DNA from: Microbulbifer agarilyticus
GTDB taxonomy: Bacteria; Pseudomonadota; Gammaproteobacteria; Pseudomonadales; Cellvibrionaceae
Assembly: GCF_020171345.1 (NCBI RefSeq)
Contig: NZ_JAIUZM010000002.1
Span: forward strand, 62,001-126,000
Direction of reading: 5' to 3'
Length of the DNA stretch: 64,000 bases
The translations under genes were made by a program, and so were the position numbers. Below the pieces are notes generated by a model, which ran no database searches, had not been told where the DNA came from, and was given only the letters and a program-made list of their open reading frames with translations. This document shows, one piece after another, positions 9,424 through 18,802 of this stretch (within the stretch, counting starts at the first letter, position 1; each line of letters starts with the position of its first letter).

Positions 9424-10875
9424 TTAGCCTTTGAGCATTTGCTGGATGGTTTTATCGGTCTTTTCATTAAACGGCGGGTTCATCCCCGTCATGCCGTTAA
9501 TGTCCATTTTAGACTGGCTGAAAATCGATTTGGCATGGCTAAAGGTCTTGAACCCGTCGAAACCGTGGTACGCGCCCATACCGCTGGGCCCAACGCCGCC
9601 AAAGGGCAGATCTTCCTGTGAAACATGCATAATGACGTCGTTGATCGTCACACCTCCAGACGTTGTACGGTCCAGCAACGCGCGCTCTTCCTGTTTATCG
9701 TCACCAAAGTAGTACAGACCCAGCGGACGGGGCTTACTGTTTACAAAACCAATTACTTCGTCGATGTCCCGGTAGGTCTTAATCGGCATCAATGGACCAA
9801 AAATTTCTTCCTGCATTACCAGCATGTCATCGGTACAGTCGAGCAATAGCATGGGTGGAATTTTGTGGTGAGGCTGGCCCTCGAATGTTTCGTTGGCCGG
9901 ATTGAGTTCAATGATCGTAGCCCCTTTCGCTTTGGCATCGGCCAGATACTTTGTCAGGCGGTCGAAGTGGCGCTGGTTAATTACCGATGTATAGTCGTTG
10001 TTGTTGAGAAGAGAGGGGAACATTTTAGCCGTCGAGGCTTTAAAGCCTTCGATATATTGATTGAGCGCCCTTTCTGGAACAAAGCAATAGTCTGGTGCCA
10101 GGCATATTTGTCCGGCGTTTGTGGTCTTTCCCCACATCACCCGATCACAAACCAGTTTTGGATCTGCTCCCTCGCTCACAATAACTGGCGATTTGCCACC
10201 CAACTCCAGCGTTACCCGCACCAGGTTCTGTGCGGCGGCGGTCATGACGTGTTTGGCAATTGACGTGGCACCGGTAAAAATCAGATGATCAAATGCGAGA
10301 CTGCTAAACGCCTGGCCGATCTCCGGGCCACCAGTGATGACGGAAATTTCGCTTGGGTCAAACACTTCTTCCACCATTCGCTTTATCAGCTCGGAGGTTG
10401 CCGGAGTGAACTCCGAGGGTTTGATCATTGCGCGATTTCCCGCGGCAAGCACTTGGGCCAGTGGTGCGAAGGTGAGATTCACTGGAAAATTCCACGGGCT
10501 GATAATGCCAACGACACCCAGTGGTTGGTATTCAACGCGGGAGCGTGCACCAAATAAATTCAGCGGGAAGAGGGTGCTGCGCTTTTCCGCACGCATCCAC
10601 TTTTTCACATGTTTCCGCGCGTGGACCAGTGGGCCGACACCCGCCGCCACGTCCATAAGTTTGCTGTGTTGTGTTGAACGATGGCCGAAGTCACTATTCA
10701 GGGCTTCCGCAATTTGGACTTGGTATTTCTGCAATTGGGCGATGGCCCTGTTGATTCGGTCGATACGAACTTCTGCGGAGACATGCCCCTCTGCTAAGAA
10801 AGCTGCTCGTTGTGTCTTCAGGCGTGTAGTCAGTTCTAATACCGCCTGAGTGTCTTGTGGGATGATTGCATTCAT
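9424..10875 (-). CDS. aldehyde dehydrogenase (coniferyl-aldehyde dehydrogenase type)
   Basis: NAD(P)-dependent aldehyde dehydrogenase of about 483 residues. Visible: [18 protein letters not shown] (catalytic Glu) and [11 protein letters not shown] (nucleophile Cys). The shorter build and the C-terminal [15 protein letters not shown] block match the class 3/CALDH branch. The open frame extends 14 codons further (to 10917), but ATG at 10875 has AAAGGACA just upstream. First gene of the minus-strand series to 3680; a 22-bp palindrome at 10987 lies about 110 bases upstream. Likely oxidises an aldehyde made by oxidative cleavage; the exact aldehyde is unknown. Confidence 0.92.
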   Translation of the reverse strand: MNAIIPQDTQAVLELTTRLKTQRAAFLAEGHVSAEVRIDRINRAIAQLQKYQVQIAEALNSDFGHRSTQHSKLMDVAAGVGPLVHARKHVKKWMRAEKRSTLFPLNLFGARSRVEYQPLGVVGIISPWNFPVNLTFAPLAQVLAAGNRAMIKPSEFTPATSELIKRMVEEVFDPSEISVITGGPEIGQAFSSLAFDHLIFTGATSIAKHVMTAAAQNLVRVTLELGGKSPVIVSEGADPKLVCDRVMWGKTTNAGQICLAPDYCFVPERALNQYIEGFKASTAKMFPSLLNNNDYTSVINQRHFDRLTKYLADAKAKGATIIELNPANETFEGQPHHKIPPMLLLDCTDDMLVMQEEIFGPLMPIKTYRDIDEVIGFVNSKPRPLGLYYFGDDKQEERALLDRTTSGGVTINDVIMHVSQEDLPFGGVGPSGMGAYHGFDGFKTFSHAKSIFSQSKMDINGMTGMNPPFNEKTDKTIQQMLKG

Positions 10876-10986
10876 TATTGTGTCCTTTACTCGTGCGGAT
10901 CGCACCGCTGTGTTCACCCGAGTTCAGCCTAATAACGTTGAAGCTCTTCGTCTATGACCGAGTCTAAGGCAATATACACTCAAATA

Positions 10987-11008
10987 AAACAGGATGTACG
11001 GATTGTTT
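10987..11008. promoter_or_regulatory. putative regulon operator (N8 class), copy 1
   Basis: Inverted repeat with arms AAACAGG and ATTGTTT around the 8-base spacer ATGTACGG. It lies in the 301-base divergent gap between the aldehyde dehydrogenase series (-) and the acyl-CoA dehydrogenase (+), which otherwise shows no gene. One of nine such palindromes in the window; likely bound by the TetR repressor encoded at 12369. Confidence 0.7.
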
Positions 11009-11176
11009 TGGGGCTGGTGGTTTGCTACGATCATCGAAGGCGGTACTGAGCCGTGTGTCGCACACGCGGCGGTGACTGGAGTGGTGGCGTAACCCATTGA
11101 AATATTGAGTTTTTTTGAAGTTGGGCAATACGCACGCTGGTATAAGTGAACAGACATTCGTTGGAGTGGATGCAAT

Positions 11177-12292
11177 ATGGACTTTTCTCTGTCTGAAGAG
11201 CAAACGATGTTGCGCGATAGTGTCGAAAAATTCGTACGTGAAAATGGCGGTGTAGAACGCCATCGGCAGGTTAGCAAATCCGCGCAGGGGTTCGACCCAC
11301 AATACTGGCAGCAGTTCGCCGATTTGGGCTGGCTGGCCATGCCCTTCAGTGAGGCCCTGGGAGGCTTTGGAGGTGGTGCGGTTGATCTGATGGTGATGTC
11401 AGAGGAGATGGGTAAAGGTCTACTAAGGGAGCCCTTTCTTACCACTGCAGTGACGTGTGGGGGCTTCCTGCAAGTTGCCGGCAGCAGCGCACAGCAGGAT
11501 CGATACGCCGGGGATATTATTGCGGGCCAGTCACAGTGGGCCTTCGCATTCGCAGAAGAAACCGGTGGTTACGAGATGCACCGTATCTCGACGCGCGCCT
11601 CTGTAGTGAAGGGCGGTTACATGCTGAGCGGCAGCAAGCTCGCAGTACTGAATGGCCATTGTGCGGACTACTTCATCGTGACGGCGGCAACGACGGATGG
11701 GGTTAGCCTGTTTATCGTCGATGCCCATCAGGAAGGGGTGACTAGGGAATCCTTTTCTGCGGTAGACGGCAGTCGCGGTGCGCATGTGCATTTTACGCGT
11801 GTCGAGTTAGGCACAGAGCAGCTCCTGGGCAAGCAGGGGCTGGGCGAGGCATATATCGATACGGTACTGCAAAAGACCATCGTTGCGATGGGCGGGGAAG
11901 CCCTGGGCTCCATGCAGGTATTGCTGGATGCAACGGTCGAATACACTAAGACGCGCGAACAGTTTGGTCAGCCGATCGGCAAGTTTCAGGCACTGCAGCA
12001 CCGCATGGCAGACATGTTCCTGAAGATGGAAGAAACACGCTCCCTGCTACTGCATGCGGCGATTCTGGTGGATGAGGGCAGCGATCAAGCGGGGAAAGCC
12101 TGTGCGGCGCTCAAGGTTAAGATCGCCGAGGCCGGACGCTCCATCTCACAGGAGGCGATACAGTTGCATGGTGGTATCGGGATGACCGACGAACTCAATG
12201 TTGGCCACCACTTCAAGCGGCTGCTATTACTGGCAATGCTGTATGGTGATGAGCAGTATCACTTGGAAAAGTATTGTGCACTTTCTGCGTGA
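11177..12292 (+). CDS. acyl-CoA dehydrogenase
   Basis: FAD acyl-CoA dehydrogenase of 371 residues. N-terminal MDFSLSEEQTMLRDSVEKF, middle FAFAEETGGY, and C-terminal EAIQLHGGIGMTDE (flavin-binding QLHGGIG) are typical. The central substrate-binding Glu position is not obvious by eye; such single-gene ACADs in steroid and terpenoid clusters often form alpha2beta2 complexes, but no matching partner is adjacent. Start codon follows GGAGTGGATGCAAT. Divergent from the aldehyde dehydrogenase, sharing the operator at 10987, and convergent with the TetR gene across a terminator. Confidence 0.9.
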   Translation: MDFSLSEEQTMLRDSVEKFVRENGGVERHRQVSKSAQGFDPQYWQQFADLGWLAMPFSEALGGFGGGAVDLMVMSEEMGKGLLREPFLTTAVTCGGFLQVAGSSAQQDRYAGDIIAGQSQWAFAFAEETGGYEMHRISTRASVVKGGYMLSGSKLAVLNGHCADYFIVTAATTDGVSLFIVDAHQEGVTRESFSAVDGSRGAHVHFTRVELGTEQLLGKQGLGEAYIDTVLQKTIVAMGGEALGSMQVLLDATVEYTKTREQFGQPIGKFQALQHRMADMFLKMEETRSLLLHAAILVDEGSDQAGKACAALKVKIAEAGRSISQEAIQLHGGIGMTDELNVGHHFKRLLLLAMLYGDEQYHLEKYCALSA

Positions 12293-12341
12293 GTCTGTTT
12301 GTTGTGCTTGATTTAAAGAATTAGGCGTCAATGTGGGACAC

Positions 12342-12370
12342 AAAAAAGCCACCCGTAGGTGGCTTTTTTT
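12342..12370. terminator. bidirectional terminator
   Basis: Stem GCCACC/GGTGGC with loop CGTA, flanked by six A on the left and seven T on the right, so it can work on both strands. It lies between the convergent acyl-CoA dehydrogenase and TetR genes; its T-run touches the TetR stop codon. Confidence 0.9.
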
Positions 12371-13055
12371 AGTTTTTCGCTTTCATTTTTGAAGAGTGCT
12401 GGGAAATTGCCGTAGGGCCGTCATCGGAAAAAATCTCTTCCAGGCGGTCTCCCAGATAATCGAGCAGGCGATTGATGCGTTTGTTCTTGTTCTTGCCCCA
12501 CTGGCCTACCGCCATACCTTCCATCATGAATTTGGTCAGGTCCATGGCGAGGAAGTACAGATCACCACGCTCGTTCCACTCTTCAAATAATTCGTGATTG
12601 GACTCGTGCACGTGTTCCTCGAAGCGGGCGGTTGCACGCTCCAGTATGGAATTCAATTCTTCGTCAGTGCGTCCGGCCACGCATAGTTCATGGTAAACAA
12701 CAAACAAGTCGCCGGTCAGGTGTTCCCAGTATGCGTCCAGGCCCGCACGTCTGCGCTCCTTGCCTTTCAGCTTCTTGGGAATCCTTGCTACACGTTGGGT
12801 GTAATCATCGAGCAGCTTGCTGTGGAGATATTCTACCGCTGCTTGAATCAGCTCTGTCTTGGATGGGAAGTGATGTAGCATGGCGCCACGGGAAACCCCC
12901 GCCGCATCGGCAACTTTGGCGGTGGTGACGTTGGCGTATCCCAAATTGATAAAGCAATCAATGGCAGCTTCCAGAATACGGTCACGGGTCATGGCACTCT
13001 TCTTGGACTGCCAGCTGACTTCGCCCTCGGATTTACGTGCCTTTACTTCACTCAT
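12369..13055 (-). CDS. TetR-family transcriptional regulator, probable master repressor of the cluster
   Basis: 228-residue TetR-type regulator. Residues about 20-70 form the helix-turn-helix domain (TAKVADAAGVSRGAMLHHFP, then SKTELIQAA). The rest is the ligand-binding domain, with a highly charged C-terminus. It is the only regulator in the first 63 kb. Its own promoter carries three half-sites of the palindrome repeated through the region (13075-13103), which implies autoregulation and makes it the best candidate to bind all nine sites. The inducer is probably the substrate or a CoA-thioester intermediate; this is inference. Confidence 0.9.
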   Translation of the reverse strand: MSEVKARKSEGEVSWQSKKSAMTRDRILEAAIDCFINLGYANVTTAKVADAAGVSRGAMLHHFPSKTELIQAAVEYLHSKLLDDYTQRVARIPKKLKGKERRRAGLDAYWEHLTGDLFVVYHELCVAGRTDEELNSILERATARFEEHVHESNHELFEEWNERGDLYFLAMDLTKFMMEGMAVGQWGKNKNKRINRLLDYLGDRLEEIFSDDGPTAISQHSSKMKAKN

Positions 13056-13074
13056 CGTGATTTTGTTTCCTGCT

Positions 13075-13103
13075 GCTGTTTATAAAAACAGTTGGTACTG
13101 TTT
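13075..13103. promoter_or_regulatory. putative operator in the TetR gene promoter (N4 class, triple half-site)
   Basis: Just upstream of the TetR start are three half-sites with an 11-base period: GCTGTTT (13075-13081), AAACAGT (13086-13092) and ACTGTTT (13097-13103). The last two form a perfect palindrome with spacer TGGT. The 4-base spacer differs from the 8-base spacer at most other copies. Fits autoregulation. Confidence 0.7.
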
Positions 13104-13252
13104 TAGTTGGTCAGTATCGCGCAATTATAAAGAAATGTGATGCAAATGAAAGGCCAAGCCCTTGTGCTTGCGCGTCGCAAGGGCGAGCGGCAATCCGCGG
13201 GTCTACCCCGTTGGCCGTGCAGCGGGGCGGACTTGGCTGGCGCATCCGATAC

Positions 13253-14716
13253 TTATTGGTTCACTCCGCCCATACACAGGTATTTAATTTCGAGATAGTC
13301 ATCGATGCCATATTTTGACCCTTCGCGGCCGATACCGGACTCCTTCACGCCCCCGAATGGGGCAACTTCGGTGGAGATGATGCCCTCATTGACGCCAACA
13401 ATACCGTAGTCGAGGCCTTCGGAGACACGCCAGATACGGCCTATATCCCGGGCATAGAAATAGGCCGACAATCCGAAAGGTGTATCGTTACCGATACGGA
13501 TTGCTTCTTCTTCCGTCTTGAATTTGAATACCGGAGCGACCGGGCCGAAAATCTCTTCGTTATAGATGTCCATGGAACGATCGACGTTCGCTAGTACCGT
13601 GGGCGGGAAGAAGTTTTCACTCAGCTTCTCGTCGCTGCCGCCAATTAACGCCTGCGCGCCATTGTCGGTCGCCTGTCGAACAATGGCACTGACTTTGGTA
13701 TAGGCGGCATCGTTAATCAGCGGGCCAATGGTGACGCCTTCGGTACTTCCGTCGCCGACCTTCAACGCGCTGACCGCAGTGACAAATTTATCGACAAAGG
13801 CATCGTACACCGATTCCTGAACCAGAATCCGGTTTGCGCACACGCAGGTCTGCCCGGCATTGCGGAACTTGGACGCCATTAGCCCCTGCACGGCGGCATC
13901 CAGATCGGCATCGTCGAAGACAATAAATGGTGCATTGCCGCCGAGTTCCATCGAGGTTTTCTTGATGGTACCGGCACACTGTTCCATCAGTGTCTTGCCA
14001 ATTTCGGTCGAGCCAGTAAAGGTGAGCTTACGCACGGTTGGGCTACTGGTCATTGCACCGCCGATATCCCGTGCCTTGTTACCGGCTACCACGCTAAAGG
14101 CACCCGCAGGGATACCCGCTTCTTCGCCCAGTTTTGCCAGTGCCAGCGCACACAGGGGCGTTTCGGTTGCGGGTTTCAATACGATCGTACAGCCCACAGC
14201 GAGTGCCGGTGCTACCTTGCGGGTGATCATGGCGATTGGGAAGTTCCAGGGCGTGATTGCTGCAACCACGCCCACAGGTTGTTTCAGAGTCACAATACGT
14301 TGATTGGGGTTATTTGCCGCTATGGTATCGCCATAGACCCGGCGGCCTTCTTCCGCAAACCATTCGACAAACGATGCGCCATAGGCAACTTCCGCACGGG
14401 ACTCGGCCAGTGGCTTGCCTTGCTCTGCGGTCATCAGTTTGGCCAGGTCTTCCTGATTTTCCATGATGAGCTGAAACCAGCGTTTCAACACCGCGGATCG
14501 TTCCTTGGCGACGACCTGCTTCCAGACTTTGAGTGCCTCGTCTGCTGCCAGGATAGCGCGATGGGTCTCTGCCGCACCGGCGTTGGGTAGGTCGATAATT
14601 TTTTCTCGCGTTGCCGGGTTATACACCGAAAACGTTGTTTCGTTGTCGGCGTGCACCCATGCACCATTGATATAGAGCTGGGAGCGAAGCAGCGATGGAT
14701 TGGAAAGAGCTAACAT
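13253..14716 (-). CDS. gabD: NAD(P)-dependent succinate-semialdehyde dehydrogenase-like aldehyde dehydrogenase
   Basis: Aldehyde dehydrogenase of 487 residues in the GabD branch. ITPWNFPIAM, MELGGNAPFIVFDDADLDAA and GQTCVCANRI (nucleophile Cys in the Cys-Val-Cys pair that gives GabD its redox switch) are present, plus the C-terminal PFGGVKESGIGREGSKYG block. The open frame runs 28 codons further upstream, but ATG at 14716 follows GCGAGGAAT and gives the family-typical start. Last gene of the operon headed by the ABM protein at 17437. Could act on succinate semialdehyde or on a related pathway aldehyde acid. Confidence 0.9.
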   Translation of the reverse strand: MLALSNPSLLRSQLYINGAWVHADNETTFSVYNPATREKIIDLPNAGAAETHRAILAADEALKVWKQVVAKERSAVLKRWFQLIMENQEDLAKLMTAEQGKPLAESRAEVAYGASFVEWFAEEGRRVYGDTIAANNPNQRIVTLKQPVGVVAAITPWNFPIAMITRKVAPALAVGCTIVLKPATETPLCALALAKLGEEAGIPAGAFSVVAGNKARDIGGAMTSSPTVRKLTFTGSTEIGKTLMEQCAGTIKKTSMELGGNAPFIVFDDADLDAAVQGLMASKFRNAGQTCVCANRILVQESVYDAFVDKFVTAVSALKVGDGSTEGVTIGPLINDAAYTKVSAIVRQATDNGAQALIGGSDEKLSENFFPPTVLANVDRSMDIYNEEIFGPVAPVFKFKTEEEAIRIGNDTPFGLSAYFYARDIGRIWRVSEGLDYGIVGVNEGIISTEVAPFGGVKESGIGREGSKYGIDDYLEIKYLCMGGVNQ

Positions 14717-14849
14717 GGTATTCCTCGCAGTGTCGGCAAGTGTCGTAGGTTCTGTATCAGTGAAATAATCGGCCGCATTTATGGCATAAGATGCCCACAC
14801 ATCGTATTTTCGGTGGGCATCGTTACCGTGCTCATTGGTCGTATGAAAA

Positions 14850-17036
14850 TCAGACCGGCTCGCTCACCTTGCGGATAGATACCGCAATGGCGCTTTGCTG
14901 TGCCATTCCGGAATATTTCGCCGGGTTGTCCAGGTTGTGGATGAGTCGGTTGGTATTGGCGCCAATTTCCCGCACCTTGTCATCGCCGGCACCGTCTGGA
15001 GCGCCCCCCCAGCAGTGGGCCATAGAAATTACTCCCCTGCGAATGTCCGGGCTGCTTTGTACTACGCCCGGTATTTCACCGCGTACGGAGCGAATAAAAA
15101 TAATTTCGCCATCCTCGATATTCATTGCTGCCAGGTCATCGGGATTCATAAAGGCCGGGTTTGTTGTCCCCTTTGATGCAAGGAAACTCAACTCTGGACC
15201 CGTGGAGTTGAAGGTGTTTTTCATGCGCCGGCTGACCAGCAGGTAGGGATGTTGCTGTGCCTCCGTAACACTGCGATCTGCATCGGTAGCTGCGCCTTCC
15301 AGTTCTTCGTCCAGTCCTGCGGGGAACAGATCCAGCAAGCCTTTGGTCGCTGGGTCTGCAGGTTGAACAATGACATCAGGGGCGTCGAATACATGACCGC
15401 CGTCGCGCTGGTATATCTCTTTCAAGGGTATTCTCGAGCCCGCGGTCATTTTTTCCAGAATGTCATATTTCGATGGCTTGTTGACCATGTCCAGTGGTTG
15501 CTCACCTATGTTGAGATCGAGGCCAAGGCGTTTGCCGAGCTCCCAGAATAGTTCCCATTCCTCAATGACATCGCCCTCGGCTTCGACAACCGATTTGGTG
15601 TAGTGGCTATAGGGTTGCTCGTACCAGATATCAGTAAGTACGGTGAGATCGTCGCGCTCCAGGCAGAGCTTCGAGCCGATGACATAGTCCGCCATTTCCG
15701 CCGTGGCAGACAGCTTGTAATCGAGGCAGATCAGTAGGTCGAGATTTTTTAGTGCTTTGTAGGCCTTTTCCTGCCCGGGCCAGGCCAGCAAAGGGTTCCC
15801 GCCGATACAGATGAGTGCCTTAATTTGCCCTTCGCCCTCCATCAAAATTTCATCTGCGCAGATGGCTGTGGGCATCTCTTTAAGCGGTCCATTCGCCGTC
15901 AGTACGGTGACCTCGCCAATATCGTCGGATACACGGCTGCGTATCCCTGTCAGCCATTCCGGTTGTGGTGGTACCGCCTGTGCCAGGCGAGGAAACGGTG
16001 GTGACAGTACACCTGGGTTTGGCAGCTTTTCTCCGGCACGGTAGTGGCGCCCGCAGATTGCATTGAGTGCTTGCGTTAAATGCTGCACCAGATTCGGGTA
16101 GGGGCCCATCTCTGGGCCAGTACCGGTAGTCGCCGAGCCCTTGGGGCCTGCAGCAAACATGCGAGCAGCGGCAAGAATGTCATCTTTGTCGAGCCCTGCA
16201 CGTTCGGCAACATAGTCTGGCGCAAAGCGGGCAAGGCTCTGCTTGAACGGTTCCAGGTTTTCAATATTTTCCTTACAGAATTCTGCATCGTGCAGGTTTT
16301 CTTCCAGAATGATATGCAGCAGTCCCGCCAGCAGGACTGCATCCTGACCGGGCTTGATCTGTAAGTGGATATCCGAGCGCGCGGCAACTTCTGTGCGTCG
16401 AGGGTCCACGCAGATAATTTTCATGCCGCGTTTCTTACCTTCCCGCAGTGCACTGCTGGGGCTGAACGAGGGAATTCCGCCCGGGATGGAGAAATGCGAG
16501 ACCAGCGTATTATTGCCGATAATCAGCGCGACGTTGGAATCCCGCCAGGTATGGTTGCCACCGGCCCAGAAACCCATGCGCGCCTGGCCAATGCCTACTT
16601 TTGCCGGTTGGTCGATGGTGATGCTGGTGTAGTAAGAAGGGGAATCCAGTGCGACATGCCAGGCCTTGGCCACCGGGTGCGTCGCGGAATTTTGAAAGGA
16701 TACGGTACCGTTATAGCTGGCAATGCTGCGCGGGCCATATTCGTCGCGGATGGCCTTGAGTTTCTCGGCGATTTCGTCGAGTGCCTGATCGGTAGTTATC
16801 TCGCTGCGGGTACCGTCGGGGTTTCTTTTGAGCGAGCAGAGGATTCGTTCAGGCAAATACAGCTGCTCAGGCATTTGCCGGCCTTTTAGGCAGGTGTAGC
16901 CACCAAAGAGTTTATTCTCGATATCGGGTCGCAGCGAAATGACCTTATTGTCACGCACCGTGACTTCCATAGGGCAGGTCGCGTGACAGAATCGGCAGTA
17001 GGTTTTGATCTTCTTGTCGCCTTGCGTTTCAGCCAT
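14850..17036 (-). CDS. molybdopterin oxidoreductase (DMSO reductase superfamily)
   Basis: 728-residue molybdenum/tungsten bis-MGD enzyme. The N-terminal Fe4S4 site is complete: Cys-x2-Cys-x3-Cys in YCRFCHATC, then a fourth Cys in GGYTCLKGR about 27 residues later. The MGD-binding C-terminal domain includes SRRMKNTFNSTGPE and AHCWGGAPDG. No twin-arginine signal is visible, so it is cytoplasmic and lacks the usual periplasmic partners; no electron-transfer subunits are adjacent. TTG at 17045 is possible, but ATG at 17036 behind CAGGG is better. The reaction (hydroxylation, hydration or aldehyde oxidation) cannot be told from sequence. Confidence 0.88.
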   Translation of the reverse strand: MAETQGDKKIKTYCRFCHATCPMEVTVRDNKVISLRPDIENKLFGGYTCLKGRQMPEQLYLPERILCSLKRNPDGTRSEITTDQALDEIAEKLKAIRDEYGPRSIASYNGTVSFQNSATHPVAKAWHVALDSPSYYTSITIDQPAKVGIGQARMGFWAGGNHTWRDSNVALIIGNNTLVSHFSIPGGIPSFSPSSALREGKKRGMKIICVDPRRTEVAARSDIHLQIKPGQDAVLLAGLLHIILEENLHDAEFCKENIENLEPFKQSLARFAPDYVAERAGLDKDDILAAARMFAAGPKGSATTGTGPEMGPYPNLVQHLTQALNAICGRHYRAGEKLPNPGVLSPPFPRLAQAVPPQPEWLTGIRSRVSDDIGEVTVLTANGPLKEMPTAICADEILMEGEGQIKALICIGGNPLLAWPGQEKAYKALKNLDLLICLDYKLSATAEMADYVIGSKLCLERDDLTVLTDIWYEQPYSHYTKSVVEAEGDVIEEWELFWELGKRLGLDLNIGEQPLDMVNKPSKYDILEKMTAGSRIPLKEIYQRDGGHVFDAPDVIVQPADPATKGLLDLFPAGLDEELEGAATDADRSVTEAQQHPYLLVSRRMKNTFNSTGPELSFLASKGTTNPAFMNPDDLAAMNIEDGEIIFIRSVRGEIPGVVQSSPDIRRGVISMAHCWGGAPDGAGDDKVREIGANTNRLIHNLDNPAKYSGMAQQSAIAVSIRKVSEPV

Positions 17037-17092
17037 GATGTTCAACCCTGAATTATATTATTAGTGATTAAGCGTGAGTCTGGAGCTGGTGA

Positions 17093-17437
17093 TTAAACCG
17101 TAAAGAAGTCGCCGCGCGGGTTGCCCTCTGAGTCATAAACGGGCTCTTCGATGGCAATCTTGTACTTGGATACTGCGGTGTTGAGTATCTCGAAACTGCC
17201 CAGTAGGCCGAGCATCTGTGCGTAATATGGTCCAGCAAGGTGCGCAACTAAGTCTTCGGTGGAGTCCCACTTTTCGTATACGTAGACGCGGGTCTCTGAT
17301 GTCGGGTCTGCCGACCACACATAATGCTGGCAGCCTTTTTGCAAACGTGTTTCTTCGATCAGTGACACGGCCGCTGACAAGGCATTGGCACGATCCTCGG
17401 CCTTGATGTCGACGTATCCATTAATCAGTACCGTCAT
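17093..17437 (-). CDS. antibiotic-biosynthesis-monooxygenase (ABM) domain protein
   Basis: 114-residue dimeric alpha/beta-barrel (ABM/YgiN-like) protein. The pattern of LINGYVDIKAEDRANAL, CQHYVWSADP and VYVYEKWDS is characteristic. Members oxidise quinols or small aromatics without cofactor, or degrade haem; others have no known activity. It is the first gene of the operon with the molybdopterin enzyme and GabD-like dehydrogenase, with AAGGAAAA before the ATG and an operator at 17522 about 85 bases upstream. Confidence 0.8.
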   Translation of the reverse strand: MTVLINGYVDIKAEDRANALSAAVSLIEETRLQKGCQHYVWSADPTSETRVYVYEKWDSTEDLVAHLAGPYYAQMLGLLGSFEILNTAVSKYKIAIEEPVYDSEGNPRGDFFTV

Positions 17438-17521
17438 ATTGTTTTCCTTCTACAGCCTTTGTCCGGGGTGTTTGACTGTCATCCGTTGGCTATCGGTAAA
17501 CGTATCAAACTTACCAAACCC

Positions 17522-17543
17522 AAACAATCAGGTTTGACTGTTT
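17522..17543. promoter_or_regulatory. putative regulon operator (N8 class), copy 3
   Basis: Arms AAACAAT and ACTGTTT around spacer CAGGTTTG, in the divergent gap between the ABM-molybdopterin operon (-) and the MDR reductase (+). Same motif as the other eight sites. Confidence 0.7.
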
Positions 17544-17702
17544 TTTTGTCTGGGTTTATATTGCCATGAGCTGCGGGCATGTTCAGCCCGTTCGAGTTAT
17601 TGCTGAGCGTTAGGAGGGGGGTGCCCCAACTAACGATAACGCGCGGAGACCTGCGAAGACTGGGGAGTGTTTGTGGGCGCATCCAGAAAGGCCATTTCTT
17701 TT

Positions 17703-18725
17703 ATGCAAGACATGATCAATCGACAGTTCTATCTCGCGTCCCGTCCGGACGCAGCGCCCACCCCGGAAGAGGTTCCGTTCCGCGATGTTCCGCTGCGTGA
17801 GCCGGAACAAGGGGAAGTGGTTATCCGCAATATGTACATCTCGCTCGACCCGGCAATCAGGGGGTGGATGAGTGATGTCAGTAATTACATTGAACCGATT
17901 GGGATTGGCGAGCCAATTCGTAGCTCGGTGATCGGTCGGGTAGTGAAGTCCAATAGCGACCAGTTGTCGGAAGGCGATGTGGTCTTGGCGGTAGGTGCAT
18001 GGGAGCGCTATACGACGGCACAGGCAGCAGCGATGACTCGATTGGATGAGGCCGCTGGAATTCCCTTGAGTAGCTTTCTAGGAATTCTTGGGCCAACGGG
18101 TTTGACCGCCTACTTTGGATTGCTTGACGTAGGTAAGCCGCAAGCCGGGGAAACAGTATTGGTGAGTGCCGCCGCGGGGGCGGTGGGCTCCACTGTGGGC
18201 CAGATTGCCAAGCTAAAAGGCTGTCGTGTGGTTGGTATTGCTGGTTCAGATGATAAATGTGCGTGGATTACCGAGGAGCTCGGTTTTGACGATGCGATTA
18301 ACTACAAGACCTGTGGTGATCTCGAGGCGGCGATCAAGGGCGCCTGCCCACAAGGCGTGGACATCTATTTTGACAACGTCGGCGGTGACATTCTGGATGC
18401 GGCATTAATGTGCATGAACAAGCACGCCCGTATTGCTGTGTGTGGATGGATTTCCACGTATAACGAAGCCGATGCACCGGGTCCTCGAAATTTGTGGCAG
18501 ATGGTCGCCAAGAGTTTGACGGTACAGGGTTTTGTGGTGCTCGATTATGTTGACCGTTTTACTGAGGGTGTTGAGCAGCTTGCAGGGTGGCTGATGGCTG
18601 GAAAGCTTCAGTATCGGGAAGAGATCGTTGATGATCTCGACAATATTCTGCCAACCTTTCTAAAATTATTCGATGGTTCGAACCAGGGAAAATTGATCAC
18701 GCGGATTCCTGAGGAGTCCGTATAG
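17703..18725 (+). CDS. NADP-dependent zinc-free MDR oxidoreductase (CurA/leukotriene B4 12-HD type)
   Basis: Medium-chain reductase of about 340 residues. It begins NRQFYLASRP, typical of the NADPH-dependent alkenal/one oxidoreductase branch, has no zinc ligands, and shows VSAAAGAVGSTVGQIAKLKG as its nucleotide-binding loop, then FDNVGGDILD. Such enzymes reduce alpha,beta-unsaturated ketones or aldehydes. GTG at 17667 opens the frame but is jammed against its purine stretch; ATG at 17703 or 17712 is more likely. Divergent from the ABM operon, convergent with a SnoaL-like gene. Confidence 0.88.
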   Translation: MQDMINRQFYLASRPDAAPTPEEVPFRDVPLREPEQGEVVIRNMYISLDPAIRGWMSDVSNYIEPIGIGEPIRSSVIGRVVKSNSDQLSEGDVVLAVGAWERYTTAQAAAMTRLDEAAGIPLSSFLGILGPTGLTAYFGLLDVGKPQAGETVLVSAAAGAVGSTVGQIAKLKGCRVVGIAGSDDKCAWITEELGFDDAINYKTCGDLEAAIKGACPQGVDIYFDNVGGDILDAALMCMNKHARIAVCGWISTYNEADAPGPRNLWQMVAKSLTVQGFVVLDYVDRFTEGVEQLAGWLMAGKLQYREEIVDDLDNILPTFLKLFDGSNQGKLITRIPEESV

Positions 18726-18772
18726 GGCGGCTGCCCACGCAGCAAGGCTTTGCTCTCTGGGGCGGCGATATT

Positions 18773-18799
18773 TGGCCAGAACTCGGTTCTGGCCATTTT
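18773..18799 (+). terminator. rho-independent terminator
   Basis: Ten-base perfect stem TGGCCAGAAC/GTTCTGGCCA with loop TCG, followed by TTTT, 47 bases after the MDR reductase stop and just before the convergent SnoaL-like gene ends. Confidence 0.8.
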
Positions 18800-18802
18800 G
18801 TC

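Noticed and set aside
10924..11445. Minus-strand open frame overlapping the divergent promoter and the acyl-CoA dehydrogenase start
   Set aside because: No family pattern, and it overlaps a strong ACAD coding region and the operator.
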